From positions 1-54,993 of the forward strand of contig NZ_VCKW01000017.1 in NCBI RefSeq assembly GCF_005889715.1: a stretch of DNA of 54,993 bases. The letters run 5' to 3'. The stretch comes from Actinomadura soli (GTDB lineage Bacteria; Actinomycetota; Actinomycetes; Streptosporangiales; Streptosporangiaceae). Shown here piece by piece: positions 7,840-16,284 of this stretch (position 1 is its first letter; every line of letters starts with the position of its first letter). The notes under the pieces are model-generated. The model saw only the letters and a program-made list of their open reading frames with translations. It was not told the origin of the DNA and made no database searches. The position numbers and the translations under genes were made by a program.

Positions 7840-9485
7840 CCGTGCACGTTCCGTCATCGGGTACCACGCCCTGCCGCTACGAGACCAAAGCCAACGAACT
7901 GATCGACGGACTCGTCCGCGAGCCCTGGGGACGGGTCTCGCCGTCGGTCTACGAGACCGCGCGGCTGGTGGCCGTCGCGCCATGGCTCACCGGGCATGTG
8001 GGCCGCGTCGCCTACCTCCTCGCCAACCAGCGGACGGACGGCGGATGGTGCAGGCCCGGCGGATACGGGCTCGTCCCCACGTTGAGCGCGACCGACGCGG
8101 TCCTCAGCGCACTGGAGCGTCGGCCGGACGGCGTCAGCCTCGCGGTTCTGGCGCGCTCGGCCGACCGTGCGCTGGGCGCGCTGGCCCGGCTGGTCGCCGA
8201 CCTCGACGCGAGCGACGTCCCGGACACGCCCGCGGTGGACCTGATCACGGCCTCGCTCGTCGGCTCGATCGGAAAGCGCTTGGATGCGCTGCGGGACGCG
8301 CCGTCCGCGGACGTCGAACCGGCGGCCCACTGGGCGCCGCCTCCCCTGCCCGCCGGAATCGACCGCAGGCGGCTGGACGCCATGCTGGCCGCGCTGAACG
8401 CGGGCCTGCCCCTGCAGGTGAAGCTCTTCCACGCACTGGAGGTGGCGGGTCCGGCCGCGTCCGGCGCGCCCGGTGCCACGCCCGCCCCGACCGGCGCGAT
8501 CGGCGCGGCGCCGGCCGCCACCGCCGCATGGCTCGGCGAACGCGGCCCGATCGACCCCGGTCATCCTGCCCGCCGCTTCCTGGAGACGGTCGTGGAACGC
8601 CACGGCGGTCCGGTTCCGTGCGGAATCCCCATCACGCTCTTCGAGCGCACCTGGGTGATCAGCAGCCTGCTTCGGGCGGGGCTCTCCCCGGTGGTGCCCG
8701 CCGGACTGGCAGCCGAGCTGGCGGCCGCCGTGGGCCCGGACGGCAGCCCGGCGGCCGCCGGGCTGCCCGCCGACGCCGACACCACGGCCGTGGCCTTGTA
8801 CACGCTTTCCCTGCTCGGCGTCAAGCGGACGCCGGACGCGCTATGGCGGTACGAGACCGAGAGCCATTTTTGTACATGGCCCGGAGAAGACGGTCATTCG
8901 ACCAGCGTGAACGCTCACATCCTCGACGCTTTCGGGCAATATCTCGAGGACGTTTCCCAGGGGGCGTCCACCGCCAATCCCCGGACTGTTCAACGCGCGG
9001 CCATGTCCGTGCGAAAGATTTCGTCCTGGCTTTGTGATCGACAACACATGGACGGCAGTTGGCGCGACAGATGGCACGCCTCGCCTTACTACGCGACGGC
9101 ATGCTGCGCGCTGGCGCTTTCCGACTTCGGCGGCGACATCGCACGGGAGGCGGTGGCCCGTGCGGTCCGCTGGGTGCTGGCCACTCAGCGTCCGGACGGC
9201 TCGTGGGGCACCTGGAGCGGCACCGCCGAAGAGACCGCCTACGCCATCCAGATATTGTCGCTCGCCGGGACCCCGGCCGATGACGCGACGAAACGCGCGT
9301 TGACGGCTGGAAACCGCAGACTGCTCCAGTCCGCAGAGGCGGCGCGGCATCCGGCGCTGTGGCATGACAAGGATCTCTACCTGCCCGCGGCGGTGGTCGA
9401 AGCCGTCATCCTCGCGGCCCTCCACCTGCCCGAGCGCCGGCTCTCCACCGGAACCGGTGATTCCGTTCAGCATCGAACCGCGTGA
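7836..9485 (+). CDS. class II diterpene cyclase (copalyl/halimadienyl diphosphate synthase-like)
   Basis: The 549-residue protein has the alpha/alpha-barrel repeats of class II cyclases, including QW-like elements QRTDGGW (about 65-71) and QRPDGSWGTW near the C terminus. The protonation motif is D313-A-D315-T-T-A, a DxDTT variant of the usual DxDD(T). The mycobacterial Rv3377c enzyme has, as I recall, the same variant. Such enzymes fold geranylgeranyl diphosphate into a bicyclic diphosphate. The GTG overlaps the upstream terpene synthase stop by 4 nt. An alanine/proline-rich insertion (about 205-230) is probably a surface loop. A strong hairpin follows the stop. No dedicated GGPP synthase lies in the operon. 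Confidence 0.88.
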   Translation: MTVHVPSSGTTPCRYETKANELIDGLVREPWGRVSPSVYETARLVAVAPWLTGHVGRVAYLLANQRTDGGWCRPGGYGLVPTLSATDAVLSALERRPDGVSLAVLARSADRALGALARLVADLDASDVPDTPAVDLITASLVGSIGKRLDALRDAPSADVEPAAHWAPPPLPAGIDRRRLDAMLAALNAGLPLQVKLFHALEVAGPAASGAPGATPAPTGAIGAAPAATAAWLGERGPIDPGHPARRFLETVVERHGGPVPCGIPITLFERTWVISSLLRAGLSPVVPAGLAAELAAAVGPDGSPAAAGLPADADTTAVALYTLSLLGVKRTPDALWRYETESHFCTWPGEDGHSTSVNAHILDAFGQYLEDVSQGASTANPRTVQRAAMSVRKISSWLCDRQHMDGSWRDRWHASPYYATACCALALSDFGGDIAREAVARAVRWVLATQRPDGSWGTWSGTAEETAYAIQILSLAGTPADDATKRALTAGNRRLLQSAEAARHPALWHDKDLYLPAAVVEAVILAALHLPERRLSTGTGDSVQHRTA

Positions 9486-9491
9486 AGCGGT

Positions 9492-9516
9492 CAAATCGGA
9501 CATCTAGTCCGATTTG
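9492..9516 (+). terminator. terminator of the diterpene operon
   Basis: A perfect 10-bp stem, CAAATCGGAC (9492-9501) with GTCCGATTTG (9507-9516), and a 5-nt loop begin 7 nt after the cyclase stop. It separates the diterpene operon from the conservon. Confidence 0.7.
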
Positions 9517-9531
9517 TCGTCAGGATTCACC

Positions 9532-9560
9532 TTGAGTGGATATGGCAGCGTTGCTAAAGT
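9532..9560 (+). promoter_or_regulatory. predicted promoter of the conservon operon
   Basis: TTGAGT (9532-9537) and TAAAGT (9555-9560) are spaced by exactly 17 nt. The predicted start of transcription, near 9567, lies just before the hairpin at 9570-9594. Confidence 0.5.
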
Positions 9561-9569
9561 TCTACTCTG

Positions 9570-9594
9570 GCCGGAAACGTAGCCCGTTTCCGGC
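9570..9594 (+). promoter_or_regulatory. perfect leader hairpin/inverted repeat before the conservon
   Basis: GCCGGAAACG (9570-9579) pairs perfectly with CGTTTCCGGC (9585-9594) around a 5-nt loop. It would form at the very 5' end of the conservon mRNA, or act as an operator overlapping the start point. Confidence 0.5.
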
Positions 9595-9675
9595 ATGCCC
9601 TTCACAAGTCGGGCGCCCTGGACTCCAGCCCCCCTGGAAAGTCCGGGAGGCTTTCTATTCTCCTGGGCAGGTCAT

Positions 9676-12147
9676 ATGCGCTTGCGCAATTCACGTGTGC
9701 GAATCAAGATCACAGCGCTGCTGCTGTCGCTGGCGGCGCTCTGGGGCTTCGCCGCGTGGGTCACCCTGCGCGACGGGCTCAACCTGCTCACCCTCAGCAC
9801 GCTCGACACGAACACGGGCCGCCCCGGCTCCGATCTGATCACCGCCCTGCAGAACGAGCGGCGCGCCAGCCTGGTGTTCCTTGGGCGTCCGAGCGGGCAG
9901 CAGCGGGCCGCGCTGGACGGGCAACGCGCGCGCACCGACCAGGTGGTGGACCGTTTCCGCCGGCTTGCGAGCGGCGACGACGTGAAGTCCGCGGCGAGCG
10001 ATCTCGGCTGGAAACGGATCAAGGACACCCTGAACCGGCTGGACACCCTCCCGGCGAGTCGGCGCACGATCGACGCCGACACGGACCGCGCCCGGGCATC
10101 GCAGAACTTCAACGCCATCATCGACTCCACGTTCCGCATCTTCCGCTCCAGCGCGAGCTTGGACGACGAGAACATCGCCCGTGACAGCCGCACCCTCATC
10201 GACCTGACCAGGGCCCGCGAGGTGCTCTCCCGCGAGGACGCCCTCCTCGCCGGCGCCATGGCCACCGGCCACCTCACCGGTCCCGAGGCGATCGAGTTCG
10301 GCAGGCTCGTCGGCGCCCAGCGCTTCTTCTTCGACGAGGCGGTGGCCGAGTTGCCCGACACCGACCGGGGAGCCTACGAGCGCTTCCGCGCCGGGAACGA
10401 GAACCGACGCCTCCAGTTGCTCGAAGAGCGGGTCCTGAACAAGTCGCGGGCCACCACGAGAGTTCCGATCAGCGCGGGCGAGTGGCGGGCCGCCGTGGAA
10501 CCCGTCCTGGCGCAGCACGATGAGCTGGTCCAGGCGGGCGGCGACCACGTGGTCGAACGCGCCAAGCCGGTGGCGATCGGGGTGATCGTGCGGTTGCTGC
10601 TGGCCGGGGGGCTCGGGTTGCTGGCGGTCATCGCGTCCGTCGTCGTGTCGATCACCACCGCGCGTGCGCTGGTGCGGCAGCTGGAGCGGCTGCGGAGCGC
10701 GGCGTGGGAGCTGGCGGAGCAGCGGCTGCCCGGGGTCGTCGAACGGCTCGGGCACGGGGAGACGGTGGACGTCGCGGTCGAGGCGCCGCCGCTGGAGTTC
10801 GGCGGCGACGAGATCGGGCAGGTGGGGCACGCGTTCAACGCCGTCCAGGAGACCGCGATCCGCACCGCCGTCGAGCAGGCCGAGCTGCGGCGCGGCGTCC
10901 GGGACGTCCTGCTCAGCCTGGCCCGCCGCACCCAGACGCTCGTGCACCGGCAGCTGACCATGCTCGACACCATGGAGCGCCGCCGCGACATCGAGGTCAA
11001 GGAGCTGGAGGAGCTGTTCAAGCTCGACCACCTCGCGACCCGCATGCGGCGCAACGCCGAGAACCTCATCGTGCTGTCCGGCGCGCTGCCCGCCCGCGGA
11101 TGGCGCAACTCGGTCCCGATGGTGGACGTCGTGCGCGCCGCGGTCGGCGAGGTCGAGGACTACACCCGCGTCACCGTGCTGCCGTTCGGGCCGGTCGAGC
11201 TGGCCGGACGCGCCGTCGGCGACCTCACCCACCTGCTCGCCGAGCTGATCGAGAACGCCGTGTCGTTCTCCCCGCCCGAGACCGTCGTGCAGGTCGGCGG
11301 GCATCTCGTGGCCAGCGGCTACGCCATCGACATCGAGGACCGCGGGCTCGGCATGACCGACGACAAGCTCACCGAGATCAACGAGCGGATCGCCGACCCG
11401 CCCGACTTCAACCTGCAGAGCTCCGTCCAGCTCGGCCTGTTCGTGGTGAGCCGGCTCGCCGAGCGGTACAACGTGCAGGTCTCGCTCAAGCGCTCCGCCT
11501 ACGGCGGCACCACCGCCGTCGTCGTCATCCCCCGGGACCTCGTCGTCGAGCAGAGCCCGGCGCCCGTCGGGGCGGCCACCACCAAGAACGGCCTGGAAGT
11601 GCGCCGGCCCGCCGCGATCGGCGCCGCCTCCGGCACGGGCCCGCAGCCCGCGCTGATGGCGGTGCCGCCGCCCCGGCGCGAGCCGGCTCCGCTGCCGTCC
11701 GGCGGGGAGAGCCCCGATGGCGCGCGCGAACCGGACGGGCAGGCCACCGCCGGTGAGCCCCTGGCGGACCGGCCCGCCCGGCACGACGACGCCGGCCCGC
11801 GGCCCGAGGCGGAGGACTCCCATCCCCGGCCAGAGGACCAGCCACCCGTGCCCGACATCTCCCTCACACCGTCCGGCCTGCCCGTCCGGGTTCCGCAGGC
11901 GAACCTCGCCGAGCCCCTCCGCGGCGACGAACCGGTCGCCGCCGACGAGCCGGACGAGCACGACGACCCCGGCCGCTCCCCCGAAGAGATCCAGCGGATC
12001 ATGGGCGCCTACCAGCGCGGCACCCAGCAGGGCCGCACGGACGCCGCCCAGACCGAACAGGCCGTCCCGGCCGGACAGGCCGCCCCGACCGAACAGCGCG
12101 ACAAGATCCTCGGCACCAACGCAGCGGAAGGCGAGGAAGATCAGTGA
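9676..12147 (+). CDS. conservon sensor histidine kinase-like protein (CvnA type)
   Basis: An 823-residue membrane protein. It has a first transmembrane helix at about 12-30, then an extracytoplasmic nitrate/nitrite-sensing (NIT)-like helical domain with QNERRASLVFLGRP, a second helix at about 299-325 and a HAMP-like region. The ATPase domain follows, with N-box ELIENAVSFSPP (about 521-533) and G-box DRGLGMTDD (about 555). No conventional H-box is evident, as is typical for CvnA. The last 180 residues are proline/charge-rich and probably disordered. The start is set at the ATG at 9676; an alternative ATG at 9595 would directly abut the leader hairpin. The stop overlaps the roadblock gene by 4 nt. 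The family works in membrane complexes with roadblock, DUF742 and Ras-like GTPase partners. Confidence 0.9.
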   Translation: MRLRNSRVRIKITALLLSLAALWGFAAWVTLRDGLNLLTLSTLDTNTGRPGSDLITALQNERRASLVFLGRPSGQQRAALDGQRARTDQVVDRFRRLASGDDVKSAASDLGWKRIKDTLNRLDTLPASRRTIDADTDRARASQNFNAIIDSTFRIFRSSASLDDENIARDSRTLIDLTRAREVLSREDALLAGAMATGHLTGPEAIEFGRLVGAQRFFFDEAVAELPDTDRGAYERFRAGNENRRLQLLEERVLNKSRATTRVPISAGEWRAAVEPVLAQHDELVQAGGDHVVERAKPVAIGVIVRLLLAGGLGLLAVIASVVVSITTARALVRQLERLRSAAWELAEQRLPGVVERLGHGETVDVAVEAPPLEFGGDEIGQVGHAFNAVQETAIRTAVEQAELRRGVRDVLLSLARRTQTLVHRQLTMLDTMERRRDIEVKELEELFKLDHLATRMRRNAENLIVLSGALPARGWRNSVPMVDVVRAAVGEVEDYTRVTVLPFGPVELAGRAVGDLTHLLAELIENAVSFSPPETVVQVGGHLVASGYAIDIEDRGLGMTDDKLTEINERIADPPDFNLQSSVQLGLFVVSRLAERYNVQVSLKRSAYGGTTAVVVIPRDLVVEQSPAPVGAATTKNGLEVRRPAAIGAASGTGPQPALMAVPPPRREPAPLPSGGESPDGAREPDGQATAGEPLADRPARHDDAGPRPEAEDSHPRPEDQPPVPDISLTPSGLPVRVPQANLAEPLRGDEPVAADEPDEHDDPGRSPEEIQRIMGAYQRGTQQGRTDAAQTEQAVPAGQAAPTEQRDKILGTNAAEGEEDQ

Positions 12148-12566
12148 CGCAGAAGACCGGTTCCTCATCCGATCTGGGCTGGTTGCTGGACGACCTCGTC
12201 CACCGGCTGCCGCACGCCCGGAGCGCGGTCGTCCTGTCGGCGGACGGCCTGCTCATGGCCTCCTCCGAGGGCGTGACACAGGACGACGGCGAGCATCTCG
12301 CCGCCGTCGCCGCCGGGATCCAGAGCCTCGCCAAGGGCGCCGGCACCCGGTTCGGCGGCGGGCCCGTCCGGCAGACGATCGTCGAGATGCAGTCGGCGTA
12401 CCTGCTGGTCACGGTGGCCGGCAAGGGCGCCTGCCTCGCGGTCCTGGCCGAGGAGGACGCCGACGTGGGCCTCACCGCCTACGAGATGGCCATGCTCGTG
12501 ACGGCGATGGGCCACCATCTCACGTCCCCGGCCCGTACCGAGGGCGCGGAGGGGCGTCCCGCATGA
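12144..12566 (+). CDS. roadblock/LC7 domain protein (CvnB type)
   Basis: This 140-residue protein is a single roadblock/LC7 domain: LGWLLDDLVHRLPHARSAVVLSADGLLMASS at the N terminus, then AAGIQSLAKGAG and a central QTIVEMQSAYLLVTVAGKGACLAVLA strand block. In conservons this subunit interacts with the partner GTPase and the sensor. The GTG overlaps the sensor stop (GTGA), and the stop overlaps the DUF742 ATG (ATGA), so the operon is tightly coupled. Length is normal for CvnB proteins. Confidence 0.95.
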   Translation: MTQKTGSSSDLGWLLDDLVHRLPHARSAVVLSADGLLMASSEGVTQDDGEHLAAVAAGIQSLAKGAGTRFGGGPVRQTIVEMQSAYLLVTVAGKGACLAVLAEEDADVGLTAYEMAMLVTAMGHHLTSPARTEGAEGRPA

Positions 12567-13006
12567 TGCCCCCCGACGGCCCCTCGCCCGATTTCTGGGC
12601 GGAGGACCCACCGCGCCCGCCCGCGCCGCCCGAGCCGGACGCCGCGGAGCGCTGGCTCGACGAGGGCGCCGGCCCGATGGTGCGCCCGTACGTGATGACG
12701 AGCGGCCGCACCGAGCCGTCCCGGGGGACGTTCGACCTGATCACGCTGGTGGTCGCGGTCGGCGTGGAACCCGACACCACGATCGGGCTCGGGCCCGAGC
12801 ATCTGGCCATCATCCGGCTCTGCCAGACCGTGATGTCGGTCGCCGAGATCACCGGCCACCTCGACCTTCCCGTCGCGACGGTGCGGGTGATGCTCGGCGA
12901 TCTGCTCGACAAGGGGTTCGTCTCCCTGCAGGAACCCGAACCGGAGGCGGACATGCACGACATCAGGATCTACAAGGCGGTGATCGATGGTCTCCGGGCC
13001 CTCTAG
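12563..13006 (+). CDS. DUF742 protein (CvnC type)
   Basis: A 147-residue protein. After a proline-rich N-terminal tail it has the DUF742 core: MVRPYVMTSGRTEP (about 40-53), then the winged-helix-like part with IIRLCQTVMSVAEITGHLDLP and VRVMLGDLLDKGFV. DUF742 proteins are the third conserved member of conservon operons and are thought to mediate signalling or DNA contacts. The ATG at 12563 overlaps the roadblock stop. The 3' end overlaps the GTPase gene by 20 nt, so the four proteins are probably made in a fixed ratio. Confidence 0.94.
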   Translation: MMPPDGPSPDFWAEDPPRPPAPPEPDAAERWLDEGAGPMVRPYVMTSGRTEPSRGTFDLITLVVAVGVEPDTTIGLGPEHLAIIRLCQTVMSVAEITGHLDLPVATVRVMLGDLLDKGFVSLQEPEPEADMHDIRIYKAVIDGLRAL

Positions 13007-13616
13007 GCGCAACACCCCGGCAGGGGGTGTTCGCGCTCGCCGGCTCCCCACCGCGGTCAAGATCGTTATCGCGGGCGGCTTCGGGGTCGGCAAGACCACC
13101 ATGGTGGGCACGGTCTCCGAGACCCAGCCACTGCGCACCGAGGAACTCCTCACCGACCGCGGCGTCGGCGTGGACGACGTCGAGGGCGTCGAACGCAAGG
13201 ACACCACCACGGTCGCGATGGACTTCGGCCGCATCACCATGCGGGACGAGTACGTCCTCTACCTCTTCGGCACCCCCGGCCAGAAGCGCTTCTGGTTCAT
13301 GTGGGACGAGGTCGCGCTCGGCGCCCTCGGCGCCGTCGTCCTCGCCGACACGCGGCGCCTGTCGGACTGCTTCCCGTCGGTCGACTACTTCGAGCGCCGC
13401 AAGACGCCGTTCGTCGTCGCCGTCAACTGCTTCGAGGGCGCCAAGCGTTACGACCTCGCGGAGATCCAGATGGCCCTGAACCTGGGGCCCAGGGTTCCGG
13501 TGATGCTCTGCGACGCCCGCCGGCTCGACTCGTGCAAGGAGGTCCTCATCGACCTCGTCCTGCACGCCATGAAGTACCGCGGCCTCAGCGAGGAAGCCCA
13601 GCCGCAGAACGCCTAG
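12987..13616 (+). CDS. Ras-like GTP-binding protein (CvnD type)
   Basis: A 209-residue small GTPase. The P-loop GGFGVGKT lies at about residues 30-37. A G3-like TPGQKRFWFMW segment follows, and VAVNCFEGAKRY occupies the G4 position (N-x-F rather than NKxD, a common conservon deviation). It belongs to the Ras-like GTPase class that mycobacteria and streptomycetes encode behind DUF742 genes, and it closes this four-gene operon. The gene starts 20 nt inside the DUF742 gene and ends 6 nt before a convergent polyprenyl synthase gene. Its role is probably switching of sensor-complex output; the downstream target is unknown. Confidence 0.94.
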   Translation: MVSGPSRRNTPAGGVRARRLPTAVKIVIAGGFGVGKTTMVGTVSETQPLRTEELLTDRGVGVDDVEGVERKDTTTVAMDFGRITMRDEYVLYLFGTPGQKRFWFMWDEVALGALGAVVLADTRRLSDCFPSVDYFERRKTPFVVAVNCFEGAKRYDLAEIQMALNLGPRVPVMLCDARRLDSCKEVLIDLVLHAMKYRGLSEEAQPQNA

Positions 13617-13622
13617 GCGGCG

Positions 13623-14660
13623 TCAGCCCGTCCTTGAGACGACGTAGTCGCAGAGGTGGACGAGGGCGTCGCGGGCGGGGATGTCCGGGAGGGTGAGGAG
13701 CTCGGCGCGGGCGTCCCCGGCCCAGCGGCGGAGGTCGGCGCGGGCGCGGTCCATGGCGGGGTGGGCGCGCAGCAGCACGAGGGCCTCGGCGTGGAGCGCG
13801 TCGTCGGAGAGGTCCTGGACGAGGAGCGCGCGGAGGCGTTCGTCGTCCGGGCCCGAGCCGATCCCGGCGAGGACGTGGTGCATCGGCAGGGTCCGGATGC
13901 CCTCGCGGAGGTCGGTGCCGGGAGTCTTGCCCGACTCCTCCGTCTCGGACGCGATGTCCAGGATGTCGTCGGACAGCTGGAACGCCACGCCGATCTTCTC
14001 GCACGCGGACGTGACCGTCCGCACGACGTGCGGCGCGGCGCCCGCGAGCAGGGCACCGAAATGGCCGGACACGGCGATCAGGGAGCCGGTCTTGTCGGCC
14101 ACGACCTGGAGGTAGTGCTCCAGCTGGTCGGCCCCGGGACGCGGGCCGACGGTCTCCTGGATCTGGCCGCGGACGAGCCGTCCGAACGCGCGGGCCTGGA
14201 TCCGGACGGCGTCCGGACCGAGGTCGGCGAGCAGGTCGGACGCGCGGGCGAACAGGTAGTCGCCGGTGAGGATCGCGACGGTGTTCGTCCAGCGGGAGTT
14301 GGCGGACTGCTGGCCGCGGCGGACGGTCGCCTCGTCCATCACGTCGTCGTGGTAAAGGGTGCCGAGGTGCGTCAGCTCCACCACGACCGCGGCGGGGATG
14401 ACGCCCGGCGCGGACGGGTCGCCAAAGTGGGAGGCGAGCAGCACCAGCATCGGCCGGAACCGCTTGCCGCCCGCCTCGACGAGGTGCTTGGAGGCGTCGG
14501 AGAGCAGCGGGTCCTCGCCGCGGACGCAGTCGAGGAGGAGGGCCTCGACGGCGGCGAGGCGCTCCTTGGCGTCGGCCGCGAGAGCCGCGTCGATGGAAAG
14601 CCCGAACGGGCCGGACTCGGTGGCCGGCCCGCCGGGTTTCTCGGTGGAAGGGTTGCTCAC
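13623..14660 (-). CDS. long-chain polyprenyl diphosphate synthase
   Basis: A 345-residue trans-prenyltransferase. It has the first aspartate-rich motif DDVMD in YHDDVMDEATVRRG, the second motif DDILD in FQLSDDILDIASE, and GGKRFRPML near the N terminus. The GTG at 14660, preceded by AGGGAG at good spacing, is the better start; a longer in-frame reading to 14708 lacks a ribosome site. Small residues upstream of the first motif (LTHLGTLYHDD) favour long chains over GGPP. The gene follows nuoN by only 10 nt on the same strand and lies near menJ and menG, so it probably makes the menaquinone side chain (Rv0562/GrcC1-like). Supply of GGPP to the diterpene operon is possible but less likely. Confidence 0.88.
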   Translation of the reverse strand: MSNPSTEKPGGPATESGPFGLSIDAALAADAKERLAAVEALLLDCVRGEDPLLSDASKHLVEAGGKRFRPMLVLLASHFGDPSAPGVIPAAVVVELTHLGTLYHDDVMDEATVRRGQQSANSRWTNTVAILTGDYLFARASDLLADLGPDAVRIQARAFGRLVRGQIQETVGPRPGADQLEHYLQVVADKTGSLIAVSGHFGALLAGAAPHVVRTVTSACEKIGVAFQLSDDILDIASETEESGKTPGTDLREGIRTLPMHHVLAGIGSGPDDERLRALLVQDLSDDALHAEALVLLRAHPAMDRARADLRRWAGDARAELLTLPDIPARDALVHLCDYVVSRTG

Positions 14661-14670
14661 CCAGGACTCC

Positions 14671-16284
14671 CTACCGGACGAACATGTGGGTCGTGGCTTG
14701 TCCCGCAAGGTCCAGAATGGGCTGTGGGAGCACGCCGAGTACCACAGTAGCCGTCGCGCCGAGCGCGACCGCGACCGCGGTCGCCGGCCCGGCGATCACC
14801 ACCGGCCCGTCCGCGTCCGGTTCGCTGAAGAACATGACGACGATCACACGGACGTAGAAGAACGCGGCCACGGCGGACGAGATGACCGCGACGACGACCA
14901 GCGGCGTCGCGCCCTCCTCCACGGCCGCCTTGAACACCGCGAACTTCCCGGTGAACCCGCTGGTCAGCGGGATGCCCGCGAACGCCAGCAGGAAGAAGGC
15001 GAACACGCCCGCGACGACCGGGGACCGCTTCCCGAGCCCCGCCCACCGCGACAGGTGGCCCGCCTCGCCGCCCGCGTCCCGCACCATCGTGACGACGGCG
15101 AACGCGCCGACGGACGTGAACCCGTAGGCGAGCAGGTAGAACAGGGTGCTGGACAGGCCGTCGGCCGAGGACGCGATCACGCCCAAGAGCAGGAAGCCCG
15201 CGTGCGCGATGGACGAGTACGCCAGCATCCGCTTGATGTCGGTCTGCGTGATCGCGATGATCGACCCGATGGCCATGGTGAGAATGGCCACACCCCACAT
15301 GAACGGGCGCCAGTCCCATTCGAGGGTCTCGAACACGACGTAGTAGACGCGCAGGATCGCGCCGAACGCGGACACGACCGTGCAGGACGCCATCAGCGCG
15401 GTGATCGGCGTCGGGGCGCCCTGGTACACGTCCGGCTTCCACATGTGGAACGGGACGCCGCCGAGCTTGAACAGCAGCCCCACCGACAGCAGCGCGACCC
15501 CGGCGAGGAGCAGCGTCTCGTTGCCGGCGTCCTTGCCGATCTGCGCGGAGATGTCCGACAGCCGCACCGACCCGGCGTAGCCGTACAGCAGCGCGGCGCC
15601 GTACAGGAAGAACGCCGAGGAGAACGCGCCGAGCAGGAAGTACTTGACCGCCGCCTCCTGCGACAGCAGCCGCCGCCGGCGGGCGAGCCCGCACAGCAGG
15701 TACAGCGGCAGCGACAGCACCTCCAGCGCGACGAACATCGTGAGCAGGTCGTTCGCCGCCGGGAACATCAGCATGCCGCCGACGGCGAACATCATCAGCG
15801 GGAAGACCTCGGTCTGGATGACGCCCGCCTGGGTCACGCGCTGCTCGGCCTCGCTGCCCGGCAGCGCGGACGCCTGCGCGGCGAAATGCCCGCCGACCGC
15901 TCCGGCCCGTCCGTCGCCGCGCTCGGCGATCAGCAGAAGGCTGACGAGCGCCAGCACCAGGATGGTCCCCTGCAGGAACAGGGTCGGGCCGTCGACGCCG
16001 AGCGCGCCCTCCGCGGCGACGTGGTGCGGGTCGTCGCGCCACGCCAGCGCCGCCGTCAACGCGAAGCCTCCGGCGAGGCCGAGGAACGCGAGCGGCACCT
16101 GCAGGTAGTAGCGCCACGTGCGGCCGACGAACGCCTCGACCAGCACCCCCGCCACGGCCACGCCGAAGACCAGCAGCATCGGGGCGAGCTGCCCGTACTC
16201 GATGTGCGGCGCGGGGATGTCACCCCCCTGGGCCAGGATCACGCTTGCTTGATCCAGCGCAGTCCCTTGACCGCCGGTGTTCAT
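14671..16284 (-). CDS. nuoN: NADH-quinone oxidoreductase subunit N
   Basis: This 537-residue protein has about 14 predicted membrane helices and is one of the three antiporter-like proton-pumping subunits of complex I. Recognisable blocks are YFLLGAFSSAFFLYGAALLYG, PFHMWKPDVYQGAPTPITA and AYSSIAHAGFLLLG. The lysines and the glutamate of the family proton channel occur in these blocks. The ATG overlaps the nuoM stop, and nuoN is the last nuo gene before the polyprenyl synthase. Length is in the usual actinobacterial range. Confidence 0.97.
   Translation of the reverse strand: MNTGGQGTALDQASVILAQGGDIPAPHIEYGQLAPMLLVFGVAVAGVLVEAFVGRTWRYYLQVPLAFLGLAGGFALTAALAWRDDPHHVAAEGALGVDGPTLFLQGTILVLALVSLLLIAERGDGRAGAVGGHFAAQASALPGSEAEQRVTQAGVIQTEVFPLMMFAVGGMLMFPAANDLLTMFVALEVLSLPLYLLCGLARRRRLLSQEAAVKYFLLGAFSSAFFLYGAALLYGYAGSVRLSDISAQIGKDAGNETLLLAGVALLSVGLLFKLGGVPFHMWKPDVYQGAPTPITALMASCTVVSAFGAILRVYYVVFETLEWDWRPFMWGVAILTMAIGSIIAITQTDIKRMLAYSSIAHAGFLLLGVIASSADGLSSTLFYLLAYGFTSVGAFAVVTMVRDAGGEAGHLSRWAGLGKRSPVVAGVFAFFLLAFAGIPLTSGFTGKFAVFKAAVEEGATPLVVVAVISSAVAAFFYVRVIVVMFFSEPDADGPVVIAGPATAVAVALGATATVVLGVLPQPILDLAGQATTHMFVR

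Noticed and set aside
13623..14660. Polyprenyl synthase as the GGPP synthase of the diterpene operon
   Set aside because: It is on the opposite strand, 10 nt behind nuoN and in a menaquinone context. The residues before the first DDxxD favour long chains, so it fits menaquinone tail synthesis better.
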